From an uncultured Porphyromonadaceae bacterium (GTDB lineage Bacteria; Bacteroidota; Bacteroidia; Bacteroidales; Muribaculaceae), in NCBI GenBank assembly GCA_902493335.1, contig CABUPJ010000042.1, positions 1 to 31,300 of the forward strand: a stretch of DNA of 31,300 nt. Reading direction: 5' to 3'. The notes beneath the pieces were generated by a model that saw only the letters and a program-made list of their open reading frames with translations, ran no database searches and was not told where the DNA came from. Shown here piece by piece: positions 15,188-23,730 of this stretch. A program made the translations under genes and the position numbers. How positions within the stretch are numbered: the first letter of the stretch is position 1; the number at the start of each line of letters is the position of its first letter.

Positions 15188-16018
15188 TTATTTAAGGTTT
15201 TTGCGATATTCTGACGGTGATTTGCCTGTGTATTTCTTAAACAGTTTTGAAAAATGAGCATAATCGTCATATCCGAGATTATGGGCTATCTCTTTTGCAG
15301 ACAGTGATGTATGGGCAAGCATCCGTTTCGCCTGCATCATCGCTCTGTTGCGTATATATACGCTGACACTCAGGCCGGTTGTGTGTTTTACTGCTTCATT
15401 TAGATATACCTCTGATAGGTTTAACATTGACGCATATGCCGCCGGTCTTTTTTCAGTATTAAGATTTTTGTCAAGAAGTTTTCTCAGTTTTAAGGCTATT
15501 GTTTTATATCTGCCTGATGCTTCCCCTTCTGAAGTGATGATAGAAGCAAGTACAAGGCTCTTTATGGCCGAAGCAAGAGAGATTGAGATATTCTGAGTGT
15601 CTATATATCGCTCTAACATCGAACACAGTATAGCGATGTCTTCAACAGTGCTTTTGCAGGGTTTGATAGGTCGTGGTGATATGGAATACTCCTCGATGGT
15701 GCGGATCTCTGATTCTGAGAGTATATCCGGCGACATTGCGAGCAACCATCCGTCGGCCTGCCATTCCGCGCCCGATGGTTTGTTGTGAACTTGCCACGGC
15801 GACACTATCATGATGTCGCCCGGATTCAGTTCTTTGGTTTCAAAATCCACTTCTACGGTAGCGGAGCCGTCTGTCAGCAATACTACGATATAATAATCGT
15901 CGCGATGTGCGTGAGGCTTCATTGTGGTTTTCCCGGTCCGACTGAAATGCTTTATGAAAATACCTGAGTCAGATATTTTTTGCATTTGGGAAAAAGGTAT
16001 ATTGCGTGGCTTTGACAT
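15188..16018 (-). CDS. AraC-family transcription regulator with cupin sensor domain
   Basis: The chosen ATG at 16018 gives 276 residues starting MSKPRNIPFSQMQK. Residues ~30-110 are an AraC-type cupin (KPHAHRDDYYIVVLLTDGSA, ELNPGDIMIVSPWQVHN). Residues ~185-276 hold the two helix-turn-helix units: YASMLNLSEVYLNEAVKHTT with SVSVYIRNRAMMQAKRML, then SAKEIAHNLGYDDYAHFSKL and FKKYTGKSPSEYRKN. This is the standard activator layout; the ligand is unknown. A GTG codon seven codons upstream (16039) is possible but weaker. The gene lies 37 bp downstream of queA on the same strand with no promoter in between, and 79 bp upstream of the b-cytochrome-like gene. Confidence 0.93.
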   Translation of the reverse strand: MSKPRNIPFSQMQKISDSGIFIKHFSRTGKTTMKPHAHRDDYYIVVLLTDGSATVEVDFETKELNPGDIMIVSPWQVHNKPSGAEWQADGWLLAMSPDILSESEIRTIEEYSISPRPIKPCKSTVEDIAILCSMLERYIDTQNISISLASAIKSLVLASIITSEGEASGRYKTIALKLRKLLDKNLNTEKRPAAYASMLNLSEVYLNEAVKHTTGLSVSVYIRNRAMMQAKRMLAHTSLSAKEIAHNLGYDDYAHFSKLFKKYTGKSPSEYRKNLK

Positions 16019-16055
16019 TTGTTTATATGTCGCGTGCACTAAAATCAGGGCTATT

Positions 16056-17264
16056 TTACTTCAGAAAAAGGCAGGCGTCGCCGTAGCTTAGAAATCTGAA
16101 GCTGTGGTTTAAAGCGTACTTGTAAACCTCAGTCCATGAATCTCCTATAAGGGCAGAAACGAGCAGCAACAGCGTTGAGCAAGGTTGATGGAAGTTGGTG
16201 ATCATACCGTCGACGATGCGGTAGGTATATCCCGGAGCGATGATGATGCGTGTCGAGGCATAGAGGGTTGTCTCGCCGAGTCTGTCGAGATAATCGACGA
16301 GTGTTTCGAGTGCTTCTTTGCGGCTGAGGTCGGGGTATACGCTGTCGTAGGGCTGCCATTGGGGAACTTCGCCGTCCCAGCGTCCGGCTTTGATGAGAAC
16401 AGCGATATGATAAAGACTTTCAAGCGTTCTGACCGATGTTGTGCCGATAGCGATAATCGGGTCGGTTGTGGTCGCGAGAGCCGCGATGGTGTCGCGTCTG
16501 ACGGCGATAAATTCGCTGTGCATGTCATGACCGCCGATATTCTCGGCTTTGACTGGCTGGAATGTGCCGGCGCCGACGTGGAGAGTGACTTCGCGGCGTG
16601 TGATGCCGCGGCGGTCGATCTCTTCGAGCAGCCCGGGTGTGAAGTGCAGTCCGGCGGTCGGCGCGGCGACCGAACCGTCGATGCGGCTGAAGACAGTCTG
16701 GTAGTCACGGCTGTCGCTCTCTTCGGTGTCGCGGTTGAGATAGGGCGGTATGGGTATCTCGCCGGCCGAGGATATGATGTCGGCAAATGTAAATGAGTTG
16801 TTGTTCCATGACAGTTCGACTATAGAGCCGCTGTCGTCCTTATTCAGCCGTTCGGCTTCGAGAGTGACGTCTTTGCCGTTGATATTGAGCTGCATTGCCA
16901 GTCTGCCTTCTTTCCAGCGCTTTGAATTGCCGACAAAGCATTTCCATGTGCATCGTTCTGTCGACGAGAAGTTGGTGGCATAATCTGCCGGACTGACAGG
17001 CTCAAGGCAGAAGATTTCGATTTTTCCTCCCGAGGCCTTGGTGAAGCGCAGGCGCGCATTGATGACGCGGGTGTTGTTGTAGACCAGCGTCGCCGGGGAA
17101 GGCAGCAGCGAGGGGAGGTCTTTGAAGATATGCTCTGAGATGACGCCGTTGCGGCTCATCAGAAGCTTACATTCGTCTCTGACAGCCAGCGGATGACGGG
17201 CGATTTTTTCGTCAGGCAGGGGGTAATCGTATTCCTCGATTCTGATATCTTTGGGGTTTGTCAT
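16056..17264 (-). CDS. queA: S-adenosylmethionine:tRNA ribosyltransferase-isomerase QueA
   Basis: QueA moves the ribosyl part of S-adenosylmethionine onto 7-aminomethyl-7-deazaguanine at position 34 of tRNA to make epoxyqueuosine. The 402-residue product carries the family motifs: EYDYPLPDEKIARHPL at the start, TLVYNNTRVINARL, IPIPPYLNR, GSVAAPTAGLHFTPGLLE, VTLHVGAGTFQPVKAENI, IAIGTTSVRTLESL and TNFHQPCSTLLLLVSALIG. The length is somewhat above the E. coli protein (356 residues), which is common in Bacteroidota. It is divergent from the clostripain-family gene and shares a symmetrical promoter region with it. No other queuosine gene is in the window. Confidence 0.97.
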   Translation of the reverse strand: MTNPKDIRIEEYDYPLPDEKIARHPLAVRDECKLLMSRNGVISEHIFKDLPSLLPSPATLVYNNTRVINARLRFTKASGGKIEIFCLEPVSPADYATNFSSTERCTWKCFVGNSKRWKEGRLAMQLNINGKDVTLEAERLNKDDSGSIVELSWNNNSFTFADIISSAGEIPIPPYLNRDTEESDSRDYQTVFSRIDGSVAAPTAGLHFTPGLLEEIDRRGITRREVTLHVGAGTFQPVKAENIGGHDMHSEFIAVRRDTIAALATTTDPIIAIGTTSVRTLESLYHIAVLIKAGRWDGEVPQWQPYDSVYPDLSRKEALETLVDYLDRLGETTLYASTRIIIAPGYTYRIVDGMITNFHQPCSTLLLLVSALIGDSWTEVYKYALNHSFRFLSYGDACLFLK

Positions 17265-17285
17265 TCGGTTTGTGCTTTAAGTCTG

Positions 17286-17335
17286 CAAAATTACAATAAA
17301 ACGCGCGAAATTCTCGTTTATTATATGTAATTTTG
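17286..17335. promoter_or_regulatory. Symmetrical divergent promoter region between queA and the clostripain-family gene
   Basis: CAAAATTAC (17286-17294) is the exact inverse of GTAATTTTG (17327-17335). Each arm contains a -7 element TAATTTTG pointing outward, one to queA and one to the gene at 17340. Inner arms AATAAAACG (17295-17303) and CGTTTATT (17315-17322) also match except for one extra A. No TTTG -33 element is found at the right distance for either side, and the rightward -7 element is only 4 bp before the ATG. Confidence 0.5.
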
Positions 17336-17339
17336 TATT

Positions 17340-18500
17340 ATGAAAAAACTAAAATATTCAATATCGGCCGCGATACTGTCGCTATTGGCCCCGTTTGCAC
17401 TTGTCTCGTGCGGCGATGAGCCTGATAACGACAAGGAAGATGAGCCGGTAGGACGCACAGTGCTCGTCTATATGGTCGCGAATAATTCTCTCGGTCAGGT
17501 CGGTTATGATCAGATGGATATAGAGGAGATGAAAAAGGCTTCGCTTGCCGGTGACATAAAAGACGGACGCCTGATAGTCTATTGCTCTGATGTCAAGGGT
17601 GACGTAACGCTCAACGAAGTCAAGGACGGCGAGCTTGTCACTCTTAAGACCTATGACAATTCAGCCCTTTCTGTCGAGTCGTCGCGTATGCGCGAAGTCA
17701 TTGCCGACACAAAGCGACTCGCCCCGGCCGATGATTACGGTCTGATTCTATGGAGTCACGGTTCCGGGTGGCTTGTCGACGGCATCGAGGAGACCGACCC
17801 GGCCACGCCATCCGCCCAGTCCTTTGGTGAAGACGGTCGCAAGCGCATGAATGTCTCCACCCTCGCCCGTGCACTCAAAGGCGAAGACTTCGGATTCATC
17901 TATTTCGACTGCTGTCTGATGGGCTCGATTGAAGTCGTTTATGAGCTTCAGGGATGCGCCGATTACATTGTCGCTTCTCCGACTGAACTGCCTGTTTACG
18001 GCATGCCGTACGATGAAAATATAAAGTATTTCTTTAATCCTACACCAGACTTGGTCAAGGCTGCCAAATCGACTTTCGACTCCTATAACACTCCGGGAGT
18101 GTCGTCGGTCAACTGGTGTACGATGGCTGTCTACGACATGAAGTCTGTTGCCCGTCTTGTCGATGCCACGAAGGCGGTCTATTCTGTGTCTGAAATCGGC
18201 TTTCCCGACGGCTATCAGCCTCAGCGCTATTCTGACGAACCGGTGTGTTATTACTATGATTTCGTCGATTATGTAAATGCCTTGACCGTCGACAAATCTC
18301 TTCTTGACGAATTCAACGCAGCCGCATCGGTTGCCGTGATTTATCACGATGAGACGCCGATGCTGTTTAATGTCGTAAAGCTTGAACATTGCAACGGCTT
18401 CGCGACTTATATTATGAGAAACCACGATGACAACCGCAAGAATTATAAGTCTACGTCGTGGTATCGGGATGTTGTATCACTGTTAAAACCTCAGAATTAA
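17340..18500 (+). CDS. Clostripain-family (C11) cysteine peptidase lipoprotein
   Basis: The 386-residue protein has a lipoprotein signal ending in FALVSCGDE (likely lipidated Cys24), so it is membrane-anchored outside the cytoplasm. The body follows the C11 (clostripain) caspase-like fold: RTVLVYMVANNSLG as first strand, ILWSHGSGW with catalytic His140, and IYFDCCLMGSIEV with the nucleophile at Cys192 (family pattern D-x-C-L-M). These peptidases prefer cleavage after Arg or Lys. No clear activation-site prodomain is visible. The MscS gene starts within its stop codon (TAATG), so the two are co-translated. The physiological target is unknown; gut Bacteroidales use such enzymes in nutrient proteolysis or processing of surface proteins. 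Confidence 0.88.
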   Translation: MKKLKYSISAAILSLLAPFALVSCGDEPDNDKEDEPVGRTVLVYMVANNSLGQVGYDQMDIEEMKKASLAGDIKDGRLIVYCSDVKGDVTLNEVKDGELVTLKTYDNSALSVESSRMREVIADTKRLAPADDYGLILWSHGSGWLVDGIEETDPATPSAQSFGEDGRKRMNVSTLARALKGEDFGFIYFDCCLMGSIEVVYELQGCADYIVASPTELPVYGMPYDENIKYFFNPTPDLVKAAKSTFDSYNTPGVSSVNWCTMAVYDMKSVARLVDATKAVYSVSEIGFPDGYQPQRYSDEPVCYYYDFVDYVNALTVDKSLLDEFNAAASVAVIYHDETPMLFNVVKLEHCNGFATYIMRNHDDNRKNYKSTSWYRDVVSLLKPQN

Positions 18501-19621
18501 TGACTTTTATTGAATTACTCCAGAATACGGTGCCTGTCGTGCCTGATTCTGTCCCCGATAAGGAGCAGGAAATAGCCATGCTGAAATCCCTGCCTTTCGA
18601 CGAGCTGATGGACAAGCTCATCCATTCGATGGTGACTTTTGCCATAAATCTCGCCATTGCGATAGTTGTCTTTTATGTCGGCAAGTTTATCATTGCCAAA
18701 CTTTATAAGTTTGTTGCCGGCATAATGATCAAACGCAAGGCCGACAAGTCGCTGACGAGTTTTATCCTCAGTCTTGTCAGAATGGTGCTGTATTTCATAC
18801 TGATAGTCACAGTCATCGGCATCATCGGCATCGAGACGTCATCGTTTATCGCAATCTTTGCCTCGGCCGGCGTCGCCATCGGTATGGCCTTGAGCGGCAC
18901 ACTTCAGAATTTTGCCGGCGGTGTGCTGATTCTGCTTATAAAGCCCTATAAAGTCGGTGATTATATCGAAGCACAGGGTTATGCCGGCACAGTCAAGGAG
19001 ATACAGATTTTCCATACCATAATACTGACGCCTGACAACAAGTCGATTATCATACCCAACGGCGGTCTGTCTACCGGCTCTGTCAACAACTACAGCCGTG
19101 AGTCATATCGCCGCGTCGACTGGTCGGTCGGCATCTCCTACGGTGATGATGTAGAGACCGCCCGTAAGGCCATTCTTGATATATTTGCCTCTGACGAGAG
19201 GATTGTCGAGAAGTATATCGCCGACGATATGTCGCAGCGACTCAAAGAAGAGGCTGCCAAAGCTGTCGAGAGCGGAGCGCCTGTCGGTGACGAACCAAAG
19301 AAGCGCTCGTTTGTCTATCGCATGTTCCACCGCACCAAGCGCGTGAAGTCGAAAATTGACATCTGGAAAGAAGAGCAGCTCAATCAGCCGGAATATATGA
19401 AGCGCAGCGTTGACTGCAGTCCGACGGTTGTGGTCGATCAGCTCGCCGACAGTGCGGTCGTGCTTAAAGCCCGCGCATGGACACGCAGCGATTTCTACTG
19501 GGGAGTATATTACTCGGTGAATGAAAGAATTTACAAAGAACTGCCTCAGGCGGGCGTAAGTTTCCCCTTCCCGCAGCTCGATGTCCATCTCTCGGAAGTC
19601 AGGAGCGAAAACGACGCATAG
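18500..19621 (+). CDS. mscS: MscS-family mechanosensitive channel with a charged insertion
   Basis: The ATG at 18500 overlaps the upstream stop by one base and gives 373 residues. Three membrane segments are visible: VTFAINLAIAIVVFYVGKFI, LSLVRMVLYFILIVTVIGII and the pore helix SFIAIFASAGVAIGMALSG followed by LQNFAGGVLILLIKPYKVGD, the MscS hallmark. The beta domain follows (GTVKEIQIFHTIILTPDNKS, IIPNGGLSTGSVNNYS). The C-terminal alpha/beta domain is interrupted: between about residues 240 and 305 lies a charged stretch (KEEAAKAVESGAPVGDEPKK, FHRTKRVKSKIDIWKEEQ) that small MscS proteins lack, before SPTVVVDQLADSAVVLKARA resumes the fold. Its role is release of solutes on hypo-osmotic shock at the inner membrane. 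The reason for pairing with a protease lipoprotein is unclear. Confidence 0.94.
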   Translation: MTFIELLQNTVPVVPDSVPDKEQEIAMLKSLPFDELMDKLIHSMVTFAINLAIAIVVFYVGKFIIAKLYKFVAGIMIKRKADKSLTSFILSLVRMVLYFILIVTVIGIIGIETSSFIAIFASAGVAIGMALSGTLQNFAGGVLILLIKPYKVGDYIEAQGYAGTVKEIQIFHTIILTPDNKSIIIPNGGLSTGSVNNYSRESYRRVDWSVGISYGDDVETARKAILDIFASDERIVEKYIADDMSQRLKEEAAKAVESGAPVGDEPKKRSFVYRMFHRTKRVKSKIDIWKEEQLNQPEYMKRSVDCSPTVVVDQLADSAVVLKARAWTRSDFYWGVYYSVNERIYKELPQAGVSFPFPQLDVHLSEVRSENDA

Positions 19622-19643
19622 AATCTAAAATATAAATAAACTT

Positions 19644-19680
19644 AAATAGCCGGAATAATTCAATTATTTTGGCTATTTTT
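19644..19680 (+). terminator. Rho-independent terminator after mscS
   Basis: AAATAGCC (19644-19651) pairs with GGCTATTT (19671-19678); two G-U pairs and AATAA/TTATT extend this to a 15-bp stem with a five-base loop, ending in five T (19676-19680). The T-run also completes a TATTTTTG box (19674-19681) that could serve as a -7 element for recJ, although no -33 element is found. Confidence 0.75.
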
Positions 19681-19796
19681 GCATTATAGAAGGCAAGAAG
19701 TGTCTCTCCCCAATTTTTTTCTGAAGCCATCGCTATACCATCTCCTCCCCGAGGCCTATGGCCGCTCTTTATTCTGCAAAATAAAAAACAACATAA

Positions 19797-21527
19797 ATGA
19801 CAAGTAAATGGAACTATTTACCCCTATCGACAGAAGAACAGCGCATTGGGACGGAGTTGGCTCGCAGGTTTGCCAACTGTGCTCCGATCAGTGATCTTTT
19901 GATCCAGCGGGGCATCACGACCATGAGCGACGCCGAGAAATTTTTCCATCCGTCGCTCAGGGATTTGCACGATCCTTTCCTGATGCCTGATATGGACAAG
20001 GCTGTCGACCGCCTCAACAGGGCTATGGGGTCGAAAGAAAGAATCATGGTCTACGGCGACTATGACGTCGACGGCACGACCGCGGTGGCGCTCGTCTACC
20101 GCTATCTGCAGAATTTTTATTCTGAAATCGATTATTATATCCCCACGCGCTATGACGAGGGTTATGGCATATCGATGAAGACCATCGACGCCGCGGCCGA
20201 GCAGGGCGTCAAGCTGATTATCATCCTCGACTGCGGCATCAAAGCCATTGAGGAAATCAAATATGCCGGGGAAAAAGGCATAGATTTTATCATCTGCGAC
20301 CATCATGTGCCTGACGACGAACTGCCCCCTGCTGTCGCCATCCTGAACCCCAAACTCGAGGGTTCGACTTATCCGTGTCCCCACCTCTCGGGCTGCGGTG
20401 TCGGCTACAAGTTCATGCAGGCCTTTTCAATCAGCAACGGTATCGGCACGGCCGAGCTCGACAGTATGCTCGACCTCGTCGCTGTCAGTATAGCCGCCGA
20501 CATCGTGCCTATGGTCGACGAAAACCGAGTGCTCGCCTACGTCGGTCTCAAACGTCTCAACTCCAATCCCAATATGGGCCTGCGCGCCATCATCCGCACC
20601 TGTGGTCTCGGCGGCAAGGAAATTACCATCAGCGATGTCATCTTCAAGATCGGTCCGCGCATCAACGCGTCGGGACGCATGCAGAGCGGTCGCGAGGCTG
20701 TCGAGCTTCTTGTGGCCCGTGACGCCAAGGACGCCAACCGCAAGAGCATCGCCATCGACCAGTATAACAAAGACCGCAAGGAACTCGACAAGCGCATCAC
20801 CGAAGAGGCTAACGCCATCCTCGAGGCCCGCGGCGAGATGAATTCGCCAAAGAAATCAATCGTCATCTATAACAAAGACTGGCACAAGGGCATCATCGGC
20901 ATAGTCGCCTCGCGCCTGACCGAGCTTTATTACAAGCCCTCGGTCGTTCTCACCCTCACCAACGGCCTTGCCACCGGCTCGTCGCGTTCGGTCCAGGGCT
21001 TCGATGTCTATAAGGCCGTCGACTCGGCCCGCGACCTTCTCGAGAACTTCGGAGGCCACACCTATGCCGTCGGCCTCTCGATGAAAGAGGAGAATATACC
21101 CGAATTCACGCGCCGTTTCGAGGAATACGTCGCCGCAAACATCCTGCCCGAGCAGCAGACACCTCAGATTGATATCGACGCCATAATCTCATTCGGTCAG
21201 ATAACTCCCGAGTTTGTCTCGACCTTGCGTCTGTTCAATCCCTTCGGTCCGGGCAACCAGACTCCGACGTTCTGTACCCATCGCGTCAAGGATTTCGGCA
21301 CAAGCAAGCTCGTCGGCAAGCAGCTCGAGCACATCAAGCTCGAACTCGTCGACGACACATCGGGCAAAGTCTTCAACGGCATAGCCTTCAACGCCGCGCG
21401 CTATTTCCCGCATATCCATTCGGGCCAGCCCTTCGACATCTGCTACACCATCGAGGAGAACAAACACCGCAACGCTTCGTCGACCCTGCAGCTTCTCGTC
21501 AAGCAGATTCATACCAACGTCATCTGA
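19797..21527 (+). CDS. recJ: Single-strand-specific 5'-3' exonuclease RecJ
   Basis: RecJ degrades single-stranded DNA from 5' ends during recombination and mismatch repair and is a DHH-family phosphoesterase. The 576-residue product has motif I VYGDYDVDGTTAVALVYR (near residue 87), the DHH motif in IICDHHVPDDELP (near 168), and NPKLEGSTYPCPHLSGCGVG. The DHHA1 part has SSRSVQGFDVYKAVD and the GGHTYAVGLSM motif (near 418). An OB-type C-terminal domain follows. Metal-binding Asp and His residues are all present. A leader of about 110 bases separates the gene from the terminator after mscS. RecQ follows after 9 bp, a natural pairing because the two act together at stalled forks. Confidence 0.97.
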   Translation: MTSKWNYLPLSTEEQRIGTELARRFANCAPISDLLIQRGITTMSDAEKFFHPSLRDLHDPFLMPDMDKAVDRLNRAMGSKERIMVYGDYDVDGTTAVALVYRYLQNFYSEIDYYIPTRYDEGYGISMKTIDAAAEQGVKLIIILDCGIKAIEEIKYAGEKGIDFIICDHHVPDDELPPAVAILNPKLEGSTYPCPHLSGCGVGYKFMQAFSISNGIGTAELDSMLDLVAVSIAADIVPMVDENRVLAYVGLKRLNSNPNMGLRAIIRTCGLGGKEITISDVIFKIGPRINASGRMQSGREAVELLVARDAKDANRKSIAIDQYNKDRKELDKRITEEANAILEARGEMNSPKKSIVIYNKDWHKGIIGIVASRLTELYYKPSVVLTLTNGLATGSSRSVQGFDVYKAVDSARDLLENFGGHTYAVGLSMKEENIPEFTRRFEEYVAANILPEQQTPQIDIDAIISFGQITPEFVSTLRLFNPFGPGNQTPTFCTHRVKDFGTSKLVGKQLEHIKLELVDDTSGKVFNGIAFNAARYFPHIHSGQPFDICYTIEENKHRNASSTLQLLVKQIHTNVI

Positions 21528-21536
21528 CGCCGTGCC

Positions 21537-23438
21537 ATGACTCCCGCCGAAGTGCTGTCGCGCTACTGGGGCTATGACTCGTTCAGACCCGTCCAGGAAG
21601 ACATCATCCGCTCGTTCCTGTCGGGCCGCGACACTATCGGTCTTATGCCCACCGGCGGCGGCAAGTCGCTCACATTCCAGGTCCCCGCCATGATTTTTGA
21701 CGGGCTCACGCTTGTCATCACGCCCCTCGTGTCGCTGATGAAAGACCAGGTCGACAATCTTTTTGAACATGGCATCCGAGCCGTCTATCTCCACTCCGGC
21801 CTCTCGCGCCGTGAAATCAGGCTTGCTGTCGACCGCTGTCGTGCGGGCTATGCCCGGCTCATTTACGTCTCGCCCGAGAAACTCAGCCAGCAGTTTTTCA
21901 TCGACGACCTCAAGACATGGCATATCAGCGCCATCGTCGTCGACGAAGCCCACTGTATCTCGCAGTGGGGCTATGATTTCAGACCCTCGTATCTTAAAAT
22001 CAGAGATTTGCGTCGGCTTCTTCCCGGCGTTCCCGTTCTTGCCCTGACTGCTTCGGCGACGCCTGATGTTGTCCGCGACATCGCCGACAAGCTTCAGATG
22101 ACCGCTCCGGCCATATTTTCCAAGAGCTTCGACCGCAGCAATCTGAGTTATGTCGTCCGTCACGACGAAGACAAGGAGGGGCAGCTCATCAGAATATTGC
22201 TCAACACCCGTGGCACGGCGATTGTATATGTCCGCTCGCGCCGTCGTACACGCGAACTCGCTGAAGTTTTGAACAAAGCGGGCATCTCGGCCGATTATTA
22301 TCACGCAGGACTTTCGCCCGAAGACAAGGCTCATAAACAGGACCGGTGGAAATCGGGCGAGACTCGCGTCATAGTCGCCACTAACGCCTTCGGCATGGGC
22401 ATCGACAAACCCGATGTGCGCGTGGTCATACACTACGATATGCCCTCGTCGCTCGAAGAATATTATCAGGAAGCCGGACGAGCCGGCCGTGACGGCAATG
22501 AATCGTATGCTGTGCTGCTTGCCGCAAAAAAGGATAAGGCCTTGCTGTCGAGGCGTCTGACCGACAGCTTCCCGCCAAAAGACCGCATATTGAGAGTCTA
22601 TGAACTGCTGGGCAATTTTCTCGACATTGTCGTCGGCGGAGGCTTTAATGTCGTCTATGAATTTAATTTCGATCTGTTCTGCAAGACATTCAGTCTTCAG
22701 CCCGCGATGACACGCAGCGCTCTGACAATCCTGACCCGTTCGGGCTACATCGAATACTCCGACGACATGATGATGCGTTCGCGGGTAATGATACTCGTCG
22801 AAAAGTCAGATTTTTACAATCTCGATGTCGACAGTGTCACCGACTCGGTGCTTCAGTGCCTTCTCAGAAACTATCCCGGCCTTTTCGCCGACTATGTCAT
22901 CATCAGCGAGAGCCGCGTCGCCCTGTTGCTCAACATCAGCGAGCAGAAAGTCTATGAATCGCTTGTCAAACTCTCGCGCTTGCACGTCATCCACTATATA
23001 CCCAGACGCGAGACCCCATATGTCTATTACCCGACGCCGCGTCAGTTGCCGCGTTATCTCGTGATACCCAGGGCTGCTTACGAAGACCGCCGCGAGGCCA
23101 TGAAAGAGCGTCTTGAAGCCATGAAACGTTTTGCATACGATGAAGGGGAGTGCCGCTCGCGCCTGCTGCTCGGCTATTTCGGTGAAAAAGAGACTCATGA
23201 GTGCGGCAAATGCGACTACTGCAGGGCGAAGAAGGCTGTCGCGGCGCCATTCCGGCGCGACAGCGATTATGAAAGACGTCTGATTGCCTATATCAGCGAC
23301 AACGGTCCGATGCCGGTCGACCGCCTTTTTTCAGGCAATGAAGCGCGTCGCAATTTTGTCGCCGCGACATTGAGGGCGCTTGCCGAAGACAACCTCGTCA
23401 GACTCGACGGCAATTTCGTCGGCGTCATCAAGAATTGA
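21537..23438 (+). CDS. recQ: RecQ-family ATP-dependent DNA helicase (late-zinc class)
   Basis: The 633-residue 3'-5' helicase starts 9 bp after recJ. Helicase motifs: YDSFRPVQEDII (motif 0), LMPTGGGKSLTF (I), VVDEAHCISQWGYDFRP (II plus the aromatic-rich loop), ALTASATPDV (III), TNAFGMGIDKPDVRVVIHYD (V) and QEAGRAGRDG (VI). The zinc motif C-x17-C-x2-C-x2-C lies at residues ~538-562, much later than in E. coli RecQ (near 380). About 190 residues, probably winged-helix domains, separate the helicase core from it. A short winged-helix-like region ends the protein and there is no HRDC domain. This layout fits the shorter RecQ paralogue seen in many Bacteroidota. It acts in recombination and fork repair with RecJ. 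Confidence 0.94.
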   Translation: MTPAEVLSRYWGYDSFRPVQEDIIRSFLSGRDTIGLMPTGGGKSLTFQVPAMIFDGLTLVITPLVSLMKDQVDNLFEHGIRAVYLHSGLSRREIRLAVDRCRAGYARLIYVSPEKLSQQFFIDDLKTWHISAIVVDEAHCISQWGYDFRPSYLKIRDLRRLLPGVPVLALTASATPDVVRDIADKLQMTAPAIFSKSFDRSNLSYVVRHDEDKEGQLIRILLNTRGTAIVYVRSRRRTRELAEVLNKAGISADYYHAGLSPEDKAHKQDRWKSGETRVIVATNAFGMGIDKPDVRVVIHYDMPSSLEEYYQEAGRAGRDGNESYAVLLAAKKDKALLSRRLTDSFPPKDRILRVYELLGNFLDIVVGGGFNVVYEFNFDLFCKTFSLQPAMTRSALTILTRSGYIEYSDDMMMRSRVMILVEKSDFYNLDVDSVTDSVLQCLLRNYPGLFADYVIISESRVALLLNISEQKVYESLVKLSRLHVIHYIPRRETPYVYYPTPRQLPRYLVIPRAAYEDRREAMKERLEAMKRFAYDEGECRSRLLLGYFGEKETHECGKCDYCRAKKAVAAPFRRDSDYERRLIAYISDNGPMPVDRLFSGNEARRNFVAATLRALAEDNLVRLDGNFVGVIKN

Positions 23439-23657
23439 TTAACTCAATTTAATCACTTTTAGATATTTAGCCCTGATAATCAGAGCCCGGGATTTGTTAT
23501 ATAGTTGTAGCGTAAGAAGAAAGTGATACGCATCATAACATCTCTCGTCCTCGCTATCGAGTAGTGATTACTGGTTATCGAGGCTCTCATAAATAAATAG
23601 TTGAAACGTAGCAGGTGTCGCCTGAGTGGATTGTTTAATGAAGCTTGACGACACTTG
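23439..23657. other. Intergenic stretch after recQ, no gene found
   Basis: No convincing reading frame was found. A short AT-rich hairpin (23433-23438 with 23444-23449) overlaps the recQ stop and may act as a weak terminator. A perfect palindrome CTGATAATCAG lies just after it. Further on, CCTCG (23550-23554) pairs with CGAGG (23580-23584) around an inner AGTA/TACT pair, and TATCGAG occurs twice nearby. The stretch ends at the promoter at 23658. Confidence 0.5.
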
Positions 23658-23689
23658 TTTGCATATATGGATGTTTTTGTGTAAATTTG
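23658..23689 (+). promoter_or_regulatory. Promoter of the secreted beta-rich protein gene
   Basis: TTTG (23658-23661), a 20-bp spacer and TAAATTTG (23682-23689) form a full Bacteroidota promoter; the start site should be near 23695, about 35 bases before the ATG at 23731. Confidence 0.7.
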
Positions 23690-23730
23690 TCAGCGAAAAT
23701 AAACCTTTCGTTAATTCATCAAATTACAGT

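Noticed and set aside
16019..16039. GTG start for the AraC regulator at 16039
   Set aside because: The ATG at 16018 gives the more usual N-terminus; the seven extra residues add nothing recognisable. It cannot be fully excluded.
21189..22433. Long open frame of 414 codons on the minus strand across recJ and recQ
   Set aside because: It lies wholly antisense to two clear genes, shows no motif, and is a by-product of the strong codon bias.
23626..23730. Upstream ATG at 23626 for the secreted protein
   Set aside because: It precedes the promoter at 23658-23689 and would bury the clear signal peptide that begins at 23731.
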